From the NCBI GenBank assembly GCA_017311185.1, contig JAESUZ010003107.1, positions 372,001 through 436,000 on the forward strand: a stretch of DNA of 64,000 bases. The letters run 5' to 3'. The position numbers and the translations under genes were made by a program. The DNA comes from Proteles cristata cristata (lineage: Eukaryota; Chordata; Mammalia; Carnivora; Hyaenidae). Below, piece after piece: positions 1 through 17,905 of the stretch. The notes below the pieces were generated by a model. The model did not search any database, was not told where the DNA came from, and saw only the letters and a program-made list of their open reading frames with translations. Numbering within the stretch: position 1 is the first letter of the stretch; the number at the start of each line of letters is the position of its first letter.

Positions 1-589
1 GAAGAGAATAACAGGGGCTTGGCTGCCTCACTTTAGAGAAAGAAGACAGAGGCTGGTGGCACTTTTGTTTGTCTCTTTGGAGCCACTTCAAACATAGGGT
101 CACCAGGGCGGCTGGGTGGCTCCGTCAGTTAGGCATCTGTCCCTTGATTTTGGCTCAGGTCATGATCTCACAGTTCGTGAGCTCGAGCCCTGGATGTAGC
201 TCTGCACTAACAGGGAACCTGCTTCAGATTCTCTCTCCCACTCCTCTGCTCTCTCTCTCTCTCTCTCTCAAAATAAAGAAACTTTAAAAAAAAAAAAACA
301 TAGGGTCAGCAAAATGCCAACCATGAGTAGACCAGTGGAAACCACACTTGTGTCTAAATCCTGCTTCAGGTTGCCTGAGTTCTTGAGGCTCTGGTCCATC
401 TCAGTGACAGTGCCAGGCCCCTCTGCAGAATTCCAGAATGCCAGCCAACAGCTACACCTCCCCCCTCCTTCTCCAGGTCTCCTCGCATTCCCCAAGGCTC
501 AGAAGGAAGCCCTCGGAGCCAGGGCTCCCACTCTCAGACCTTCTCCACTGGGACCCACTCAGGTCCCTGGCCACAAAGAAACAACTTTT
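1..589. other. Intergenic region downstream of CHRD
   Basis: No coding exon is seen here. The stretch lies beyond the likely CHRD poly(A) signal (616-621, minus strand) and holds one CAN-SINE with clean target-site duplications. The remaining bases show nothing I recognise. Confidence 0.6.
103..295 (+). mobile_element. CAN-SINE (tRNA-derived carnivore SINE)
   Basis: The head contains CTGGGTGGCTC and TCATGATCTCACAGTTCGTG (B-box region). It is followed by a (CT)n stretch, AATAAA-like sequence and an A-run. A 13-bp direct repeat (AAACATAGGGTCA) flanks it at 90-102 and 296-308, a target-site duplication typical of L1-driven retroposition. Confidence 0.92.
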
Positions 590-615
590 AGCCCTGAGAC
601 TGAAAAACAAAAAGT

Positions 616-621
616 TTTAAT
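616..621 (-). terminator. CHRD: Probable CHRD polyadenylation signal (ATTAAA)
   Basis: On the minus strand ATTAAA lies about 385 bp past the CHRD stop codon and is the first common hexamer variant met downstream. The cleavage site would be about 590-605. This is position-based inference only. Confidence 0.45.
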
Positions 622-1004
622 AAATACAAAAATCTCCAATAATGACTCTGCTCAGCTCAGGGGCAGCAGGAGTGAAGTGGAGGGACCCTTGGTGCTGAGT
701 GAGGATAAATTAAAAATCCCAATAAGCCAGTGACATTATGTACAGAAAGAAAGGGGTTGGGCTTCTAAGGCAGAGGCTGGAGGGTGACCTGGCAGGAGTC
801 AGAGTGGCTGTGGCCTCGGTCTGCCCTGGCTGCCCCTTCCCCTTGTGGAATTGTGGTTCCCAGAGGTAGTGGGGGGAGGGAGAAGAGGCAGAAAAGAGGA
901 GCCGAAGGCACTTGATTTCCCACAGGAGAACGCAGGGCCCTTGGCGCCACTCCTTCCCCCAGCCCAGGCCCGTCCTCTTGGTCATGTGGCCTTCTGGCTG
1001 CCTC

Positions 1005-9783
<8,779 letters not shown>

Positions 9784-10449
9784 GACGCGAACGGGACAGC
9801 TGGGGAGGCGGGAGGGAGGAGGGAGCCGGGGAAGGAGGAGGGAGGTGGGAGGAGGGCCGGGCCGGGGGCGGTACGGCGGGAGGGGGCCGGGGCCAGGGCC
9901 CGGGCAGTGCGGCGAGGGGTTCGTCGGGCGGCGGGAGTCGGCGCCGGGCCGGGCCGGGCGGGGCGGGAGGAGCGGCCCGGAGGAGCGCGGGCGGGCGGGC
10001 GCTGACCCGGGCCGTACGCGGCTCTAGTGCCCTGGGCGCCGGCTCTGGCCCGTTTTATGCCCCGCGCCTGGCGCCCCGGCCGGGGGCCTCCTACTCAGCA
10101 AACGGGGCGGCGGCGGCGGCTCGGCGAGGGGCCGGGCTGAGCCCGGGGGGTCCGGCCCAGCAGCAGCGGCCCGGATCGCGAGTGGGGGAGGGGAGGGAGG
10201 GGCTGGGACGGGGCAGGGGAGGAGGGAGGGGCTGCAGGGGAAGGGGGAGCGGAGGGGGTAGGGGGAGGGGAGGGACAGGGGGCGCGAAGAGGGGAGGAGA
10301 GGCGGGTCTGGAGCCCCCCGCTGCTGGCAGCCACTGGGCGGCTGCACCGGGAGGTGCGTGTCCAGCCCAGGACGGGAGCCCCAGGCCAGGGAGGGGCAGA
10401 GACTGGGCCTGAGGCCTGGGCCGGCCACTGGGCTAGTACTCGGTAACTG

Positions 10450-11780
10450 CCGGAAGGATGAAGACTTGTCTTTTAAGGATGTCAACGTGCACCAAAGGCC
10501 CATCAACTGATCTCCCCTACTGTGGGCCCACAGCACCTCTCAGACCCCACACTACCCACACTCCCTGTCTAGCCTGTGCCCCCACTTCTTCTCTGAGGTC
10601 TCTCCTCACTCTACTGTTCCCCAGGAAGTCCCATTTCAGAGTCCCATTTCTGTCCGGTGACAGTGTTTCCCTCCCTAGTAACCTGTCTGGAGGCCCGTCT
10701 AACCATCCTCATCCCCAGCCTTCTTCCTTCACCCCTTCACGGGGGAACCCTCTGCCTCTCCACCCCACCCCCAACCTCCTTTGTCTTGGTTTCCTGGTCA
10801 TGACTGCCTCTCTGTCCCCTCCCACACCCCATTCACCCACCGTCCTCCCAACCACCCCAGCACCCTCCTTCCTAATCTTGGGAGGCATCTCATCTGGCTG
10901 AACTGGAGAATTCCGGGATCTAGGCCATACTCCTTAGCTGACAGCCCCATCCTTGGGAGGAGGAGCAGAAGGGGAAGAGCTGAGGTGGGGGGTGATGGGA
11001 ACAAGGTCAGGCCAGGAGGCCCCCGGGGACGGAGACTGTGAGGAGACTGGGATTGAGGGGAAAGCAAAGGAACTAGAGCCAGGGCCAAAGGAAGAGGGGG
11101 GCCAGCAGGAGGTATTTGCGGGGGAGGTTCAGCAGCTGTCTTTCCTAAGACAGGGACACATGGGCCTGGTTATTCCTCTTGTCACATATGGAGTGGTAGG
11201 GGATGGAAGTGGGGGGAGAGACAGGGCAAGTGCAGGAGAGCTTGGGCACAGAGGTGAATGGCCTTCGCTGTCTGAGCCACTGGGCCCTGAGCCCAGCCTC
11301 ACACCCCCCCACCCCCCACCACAAACAGCCCTCACCTCCTCACCTTGCAGTCCTCTCAAATTGTTCAAATCCTTTCCCCATAACACTGACCAATGACAGG
11401 GTCATTCTCTAAAATGGGCAATACCCACATTCCTACTGGGAAAAGGGAACTAAGACACAACCCCTAGGGGGTTATAGGAGAGAAAAGCAGAAAAGCAAGA
11501 ACCCTACTGGATTTCAGCAGCAGGTGAAAAGAAATTTAGTCAGTCAGGAACTGAAAAACCCACCAGTATATCTAAAACCAGAACCAGACCTTTGTGACTC
11601 TTCCCCAGGAACAAAAATGTCCTGCCAGATTCCTCCTAGAAAAAACACCCTGTTCCCCTCTCATCTCCTTCCCAGGTCCCAGGTTTCCCAGCTCCTAGAA
11701 AAAGATGGATCCCTCTGTTCAAATCCTCTCTGTGGTGTGCGTGGGTGGAAGAGCCGGGTCCGGCTAGTGGACCATGGTCC
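10450..11780. other. CHRD-THPO divergent intergenic region
   Basis: No exon is supported here. The sequence is C-rich on the left (10500-10900) and GA-rich on the right, with no recognisable transposon. It separates the divergent CHRD and THPO promoters, and only short spurious frames are present. Confidence 0.5.
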
Positions 11781-11824
11781 AGGCAGGGGCTCCATGTTCA
11801 GTGTGGGTGGGAGGAGAAGGCGTC

Positions 11825-11832
11825 ACTTCCGG
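11825..11832 (+). promoter_or_regulatory. THPO: Candidate ETS/GABP site of the THPO promoter
   Basis: ACTTCCGG lies about 115 bp before the first THPO exon segment. In humans an ETS-family (E4TF1/GABP) ACTTCCG site just upstream of the THPO start drives liver expression. The match of motif and position supports the same role. An inverted CCAAT (ATTGGG) lies at about 11870. Confidence 0.5.
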
Positions 11833-11940
11833 GGGCCTTCGCCAGTGTCTGGTAGCTCCCTGCTCTCTGATTGGGCAGAAGTGGCCTGGGCAGGCGTGTG
11901 ACCCTACTGCTGTGGAGGGGCTGTGCCCCAACACTACATG

Positions 11941-12010
11941 TTCTCCTACCCATCTGCTCCCCAGAGCGCTGCCTGCTGTGCACCTGGGTCCTGGAGCCCT
12001 TCTCCACCCG
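11941..12010 (+). other. THPO: THPO 5' non-coding exon (approximate start)
   Basis: The segment ending GAGCCCTTCTCCACCCG before a GTGAGT donor matches the human THPO 5' UTR as I remember it. In human it is spliced directly to GATAGATTCC, and that sequence begins the next exon here at 13357. The donor at 12010/12011 is clear. The left end is the region of transcription initiation and is only approximate. It has no ATG. Confidence 0.7.
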
Positions 12011-13080
12011 GTGAGTGGAAAGCAGGGTTTGGAGTTAAGTGAGGGTAGGAAGGACAGGAGAGAGGAATTGGGCTCTCAGCTGGGGGAGGGGCAGGCAAAC
12101 TGGAACCTACAGGCACTGACCTTTGTCGAGAAGAGTGTAGCCTTCCCAGAATGGGAGGAGCAGGACAGAGCAGGGGTAGGGGGTGGGGAGCTGGGTTCTG
12201 AGGGACTGATCACAAACTTGGAGAAATATAGCACTGTCCTGGTGGGCCCTAAGGTAAGGGGACACGTGTCCTGGGAGAAAATAAGAAAGGTGGCACATTT
12301 AGGGCTTAGGGCACATAGCATCAAGCTGGACACAGGCCCAGTCCCCATTCTTACCCAGCCATTCCCAGTTAGCTCTAAGTTCCGAATAGTGGGACTGGGG
12401 AAGCTGGGCCGAAGAAGAGGGTAATGGGAGGAGGGCTCACGCATGTTGACAGACCTACAGGAAATCCCAATATTGAATCAGGTGCAGGCCTCTTTGCACA
12501 ACTCGTCAAAGAAGGAGGAGGCCATGTGGGGGGTCCTGCAAAGGAACTGGAAGGGCTCTGCAAAGGGGGCAGGGAGGAAGATATGGGCTATGAGATGGAT
12601 ACAGTGGGTGTCCAAGGCAAGGTAAGCCGTGTAAGGTCGGTACCTCATTCAGTAGGTGCCCATTCCTCGGCAACTTGCCTCAGGTGTCAAGTCCCAAGAC
12701 TGTTAGCCCATCTCTTCACCTTGGATAACCCAGTATTTCAGAACTGGGAATGTAAAGAAAAACTCCAAGAGGTTTTTGGGTGGAGGTAAATGGAAAGAGA
12801 ATGAGAGGTTCATTGCTCCCATACCACCTTCTCATAATCGTGTAATCCCCTATGCCTAGTAGTCCCGTTTGGTTTTCACTTAACTCCCCTCCTCAGCCCC
12901 ACTCCCCAAGCTACCCCTCAACACACTGCACTGTTTGCTAGCTCCTCACCCTGACCCTGTATCCTGCTTTCCAATCTCTTCTCCAGGGCTTATGCCACAA
13001 TACTTCTGTTCCCCCTCCCTGCCCTAGATTTTTCTCCAACCAATCAAGGTTGCTCAGAATTTGAAGCCAGTTAAGATGTA

Positions 13081-13082
<2 letters not shown>

Positions 13083-13114
<32 letters not shown>
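13083..13114 (+). repeat. (GT)n dinucleotide microsatellite
   Basis: About 16 uninterrupted GT units in THPO intron 1. Confidence 0.95.
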
Positions 13115-13116
<2 letters not shown>

Positions 13117-13356
13117 AGATTCTGTCCTGCTCTCAGCAGGGGGCAGGGGCACCAGCCCCACAGCAGAGTCACTGAGGAACCCTGACAAAAAGGAGGAGCC
13201 CTATGATGTACTCACAAGGAAACCTGGGAGCAGTCAGGACTCTAACAGTTCTAGGCTGGTTGGCATCTGACGCCCTCCCAGCAGCTGCTCCCCCACCAGC
13301 CAGGAAGTCTTTTCCTTGACACCTGATTAAATGTTCATTATTTCTGTCACTTGCAG

Positions 13357-13514
13357 GATAGATTCCAGACCCTCCTCCTCAGCCCACCTGTGCCCCACAG
13401 TGCAAGAAGTGCAAGAGCCCAAGCCGCCTCCATGGCCCCGGGAAGGATTCAGGGGAGAGGCCCCAACCAGGGAGCCACTCCAACCAGACAGTGTTGCCAG
13501 AATGGAGCTGACTG
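13357..13514 (+). other. THPO: THPO exon carrying 5' UTR, uORF and the first 13 coding bases
   Basis: The acceptor TTGCAG precedes GATAGATTCC, and the donor is G|GTAAGA after ATGGAGCTGACTG. This exon contains the only upstream ATG in the reconstructed leader (13432) as well as the main start (13502). The 13-nt coding part matches the human gene structure. Confidence 0.8.
13432..13514 (+). promoter_or_regulatory. THPO: Inhibitory uORF overlapping the THPO start codon
   Basis: The ATG at 13432 lies 70 nt before the main ATG and in the +1 frame. It reads 27 codons through the main start. Its stop TGA is formed across the splice junction by TG at 13513-13514 and A at 13743. In human THPO the equivalent overlapping uORF strongly represses translation, and loss of the repression causes hereditary thrombocythaemia. 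The frame and overlap are seen directly; the repression here is inferred. Confidence 0.75.
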
Positions 13515-16500
13515 GTAAGAACACAGCTGAGGGGCCTAGGGCCAAATCAAGAACATGGTTAGAGAGGAAAGAGAAAGGAGATGTGCTGCAGGGGTGGAGG
13601 GCTGAGGGAACCCAATCTCCCAGCAGTAAGGCTTCTGAAAGGCAAATTCCCTGGATTTCAGGTCTGGGTCTTAAAGGGGAATTCCTGGACCACCACCTGA
13701 CAATGATTTCTTCTTTTTCAACCTTGCTTCTCCTCATCTAAGAGCTGCTCCTCGTGGTCATGTTTCTCCTAACTGCAAGACTGGATCTGTGCCTCCCAGC
13801 TCCTCCAGCCTGTGACCCCCGTCTCCTAAATAAACTGCTTCGTGACTCCCATGTCCTTCACAGCAGATTGGTGAGAATCTCCCAGCACTCACCCCTCTAC
13901 CCATTAACTGCTTACACACCCTTACTCCCGTCACTGCCTCTCACTCCATGATCCAATCATTGTTCTTCCCATATTATCTTTGTAAGACCACCACCTCCCA
14001 ATCACCACTCCTTGACAAGGATTATGATTTGCAATCTAGCCCATTTTAAAAGCTCTAGTCTGGATATATATCGCTCATGGAAGCCTCCCTTGGTCATCAG
14101 GTCACCATACCCCAACCCCCACTTTATTTGAGCTCCCTTCTCCACCTTGCCGCCACCACCACCGATCTTTTTCTTTTTTTTTTTTTTTTAATGTTTTATT
14201 TATTTCTGAGAAAGAGAGAGAGAGCGAGAGACAGCATGAGCAGGGAGGGTCAGAGAGAGAGGGAGATACAGAATCTGAAGCAGGCTCCAGGCTCTGAGTT
14301 GGCAGTCAGCACAGAGCCCGACGCGGAGCTCAAAGCCACAAACTGAACCCACAAACCGTGAGATCATGACCTGAGCTGAAGTCAGAATCTTAACCGACTG
14401 AGCCACCCAGGCGCCCCACCACCAATCTTTTTCAACAGAGCCAGTGCCCAGACGTTAACCCTTTGTCTACACCTGTCCTGCTGCCTGCTGTGGACTTTAC
14501 CCTGGGAGAATGGAAAACCCAGAAGGTAAGAAAGTCCTTCTTTCCTTTGGTTTCCCTAAATTCTGTCTTCCATCAGTTTTATACTGCTTCCCATGGATTC
14601 TTCAAAACTCTTGAGCTCCCTAAAAATATCTCACCTTCAGCTTGGCCACCCTAACCTAATCTACTTTCTACTATGATGGTATCCTCTGGACAGGATGATT
14701 TACAGTCCCAGTATGTTAAAATAGATTCAAAGCTGAACACCAAGTAAAACTGGATAGAAGTCGCTTATGGCCATGCCTTGACCTATTCCCATGCAACCTT
14801 CTTAAGTTGGCATGAAGAAGTAAGTCTGATCTGTCATCCTCAGATGACACAAAACTAGGAAGCTCAGCTAAAATAACAAAAGACAGAATCAAGATTCAAC
14901 TTGCTGAAAGACTAGGTCAAAAACAAGGTAAAATTTAACAGATATATATATAAAACTGTACATCTACTCAAAGTGAGTAAAGTCCTATTACAACTTCCAG
15001 GCCACAATGCCCCCACTTCGTTTATATAAACTTCTAGCCCTAAAACTTACTATGAAAAAGATCTGGGAGGACGGAGTTGACCTCAAACTCAGCATGTAAC
15101 AGCTATTTTAAAAGCTAGTGATTCTAGGTGGCTTTAGATGTCTAGCATCCACATTGTGGAAATATTCCTAAAAAACAATAAGTGGATTGCACTTAACGGT
15201 ACTGGACTGGGTACCTCCTCAAGACACATGCTAATTTATTCAGAGGGACCAGAGGGACCATATTAAACTAGCATGTGTCCAGAAGGAAGAAGCAACCTGA
15301 ATAGTAAGAGGTTAGAAAACAGGCTATGTGAGGAATGGCTTAAAAAACAGGGGGGGGGTTGGGGGAGGGGGTTGGGGAGCAGTCTGATTAGTGTGGAGGA
15401 GGGAAATGGTGGTAGTCTTGTGGTATCGCTGGAAGTGCTTTAGTCTGAGGCTCCGGAAACCTCCTGGGAGGGAGCACGCCTTGCAAAATCAGCTCTTCTA
15501 TCCTCAAGATCCCTAGAATCCCCTTTCTTTCCTCAGGTCTTCTAGGGGGACTGGGCCAGGAACGAAGGGCCATTCCTAGGGATCCCTTGCGCTGTTTCTG
15601 CCATTTATCAGTAAGCCCCTTTCCCTCATCTTTATGATCTACGTGATGGCCTTATCTCTACATTAAGTTTTTAATGTAAAACTTATAAAAATCAGGGGCA
15701 CCTGGGTGGCTTAGTTGGTTAAGCGTCCGACTTTCGCTTAGGTCATGATCTCGCGGTTCGTGGGTTCGAGCCCCACGTTGGGCTCTGTGCTGACTGCCAA
15801 CTCAGAGCCTGGAGCCTGTTTCAGAGTCTGTGCCTCCCTCTCTCTCTGACCCTCCCCTGCTCATCCTGTCTCTCTCTCTCTCTCTCTCTCCTAGAAATAA
15901 ATAAAACATTAAAAAAAATCATATAACCCTAAGATTTTGTAGCAGAAAGAGTGGACTGGCACCACTAGAACGAGAGGTAAAAGCTGTAATAGCGCAGATT
16001 TCAGCATAATGTAAGCGGGGGGGAAAGAACTTTTCTGACTGAAATTAAGTGTAAGTCCAGGCTGGACAATAACTCTGGACACTGGAGCTATTCAAGTAGA
16101 GGCTGATGACCAATTGTCGGGAGACTCTGAAGGAATTCCTGTGCTGGGTGGGACCTTGGTCCTGTCCAGTTCTCAGCTCCTATGATTCATTCCCCTGGCT
16201 ACTCCTTCGGGCTCCCCACCCATTATTAGCATGCTCTTTGAAGCAGGCCGCTTCTCCCTTCCATCTCTTTTGCAGGAGCAGACCAAGACACAGGATGTTC
16301 TGGGAGCCACGACCCTTCTGCTGGAGGCAGTAATGGCAGCCCGGGGACAACTGGGACCCACCTGCCTCTCATCCCTCCTAGGACAGCTTTCTGGACAGGT
16401 CCGCCTCCTCCTCGGGGCCCTGCAGGGCTTCCTAGGAACCCAGGTAAGTAACTCCTGAGCCAAGGGGACTACAGACACTGTCCTTTTCTGAACTAGCCCC

Positions 16501-17347
16501 CTTGGAAGACCTGAGGGAAGAAAGGAGAATTCTGGGAATCATGATAGTAGCAGAGCTGATCTATTAAGGAGCGCTTTCTCCGAGCCATAAAGTCTGGGTG
16601 CTGGTACCTTATCTTTCCCTGTAGACAAGAGAGACATGATACCTGGCCCAGGCCTCTGGCCTCAGGCCCATCCTCTGCCCTCAGCTTCCTCCACAGGGCA
16701 GGACCACAGCTCAGAAGGACCCCAATGCCATATTCCTGACCTTCCAACAACTGCTCCGAGGAAAGGTGCGCTTCCTGCTGATTGTAGTAGGGCCCACTCT
16801 CTGTGCCAAGCAGGCCCTGCCCCCTACAGCTGGCCCAAGAAATACCTCTCTCTTCCTCACACTGCACAAGCTCCCAAACAGGACTTCTGGATTTTTGGAG
16901 ACAAACTCCAGTTTCTCAGCCAGAACTACTGGCCTTGGACTTCTGAAGAGGCTGCAGGGATTCAGAGCCAAGATTCCTGGTCGGCTGAACCAAACCTCCA
17001 GGTCCCTAGACCAAATCCCTGGACACCTGAACAGGACACATGCACCTGTGATTGGAACTCTTGGACTCTTTCCTGGACCCTCACCCAGGGCCCTAGGAGC
17101 CCCAGACATCCCTTCAGGGACTTCAGACATGGGCTCCATGCCACCCGACCTCTGGCCTGGATATTCTCCTTCCCCAACCCATCCTCCTACTGGGCAATAC
17201 ACACTCTTCTCTCCTTCACTTCCCTCCCCCACTCCCCCCGTCCGGCTCCAGCCTCTACTTCCTGACCCCTCTGTCACACCCAACTCTACCAGTCCTCTCC
17301 TAACTGCATCCCACCCTCACTTCCAGAATCTGACTCGGGAGGAGTAA
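13502..17347 (+). CDS. THPO: Thrombopoietin precursor (complete, 5 coding exons)
   Basis: Thrombopoietin is the liver and kidney cytokine that activates MPL to drive megakaryocyte growth. CDS exons: 13502-13514, 13743-13870, 14439-14525, 16276-16443, 16685-17347; 352 aa (human 353, from memory). The start MELTELLLVV is followed by a hydrophobic signal peptide. The four-helix EPO-like domain follows, with the expected cysteines (PPACD near residue 28, SQCPD, LGPTC, TLC). A long Pro/Ser/Thr-rich C-terminal domain carries seven N-glycosylation sequons (NTS, NRT, NSS, NQT, NRT, NST, NLT). Two differences from human stand out. The signal-peptide end reads [12 protein letters not shown] instead of LTLSSPAPPACD, and the Arg-Arg after the last domain cysteine is Lys-Gln. 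The main ATG has A at -3 and G at +4 but lies under an overlapping uORF. Confidence 0.95.
14173..14417 (-). mobile_element. CAN-SINE, antisense, next to a THPO splice acceptor
   Basis: Poly(T), TTATTTATTTCTGAG, a (GA)n block, then the reversed head ending GAGCCACCCAGGCGCCCC. The target-site duplication is ACCACC(G/A)ATCTTTTT at 14158-14172 and 14418-14432 (14 of 15 match). Only 21 nt remain between the element and the THPO exon at 14439. Confidence 0.93.
15340..15382 (+). repeat. G-rich run in a THPO intron
   Basis: A run of nine or more G followed by TTGGGGGAGGGGGTTGGGG. It has four or more G-tracts and so could form a quadruplex. No known element is recognised. Confidence 0.6.
15693..15912 (+). 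mobile_element. CAN-SINE
   Basis: GGGGCACCTGGGTGGCTTAG, TCATGATCTCGCGGTTCGTG, GGCTCTGTGCTGACTGCC, (CT)n, AAATAAATAAAACATT and an A-run. One of the least diverged copies in the window. It lies in the THPO intron before exon 16276-16443. Confidence 0.93.
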
Positions 17348-17905
17348 GGTACTGGCACTGTCTCCCATGTAAAGTTCTCTTACCCAGAGGGGAGGCCCTG
17401 GGAGTCAAGTTATACCAGATTTCCTGCTTGCACCTGAAACCCAAAGCCCTGCTAAAGGGGGATACACAGGACACAAAAGGGGATCATTTTTCACTGTATA
17501 ATGTAAAACTTCAGAAGCTATTTTTTTAAGCTATCAATAACATTCACTAGAGCATCTAGTTATCTTTGGTCTATTTTCTACACAAATTTACAGCTTACTA
17601 ATTCTCTACATGCTCTTTTTCATACGGTAATTATGCAAAGGGCTGGTCTGGCCTGGCTTCTGAACAGAGGTAGAGACTAACCTTATGTCAGAAAACAGAG
17701 AAAAAAAGAACTTTGATTTTTTTAAATTCAGAACTAAGGTTAGTAGTGTCTTTATCCCCTTTACTATCATTCTCAATGGGGCTCTGATCTCCTTTTCTTC
17801 GGAGATCCTTACTCTTGAAAAATGAATGAGAAGCTGTCTCTCAGAAAGACCATCTCTACATAATCAACAAAACTGAGCCTATATAAATAAAAGATAAATA
17901 AGGAC
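17348..17905 (+). other. THPO: THPO 3' untranslated region
   Basis: Sequence between the TAA stop and the first AATAAA hexamer (17886-17891). It becomes AT-rich towards the end. The extent is inferred from the signal only. Confidence 0.5.
17886..17891 (+). terminator. THPO: Probable THPO polyadenylation signal (AATAAA)
   Basis: The first AATAAA downstream of the stop codon, about 540 bp away. A second ATAAATAAG follows closely. Confidence 0.5.

Noticed and set aside
13331..13501. Earlier in-frame ATG for THPO at 13331
   Set aside because: It lies upstream of the splice acceptor at 13356/13357 and is intronic. The conserved start is 13502.
15693..15780. Possible tRNA gene
   Set aside because: The A- and B-box-like sequences belong to the tRNA-derived head of a CAN-SINE. 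The same head recurs in all copies and does not fold as a complete tRNA.
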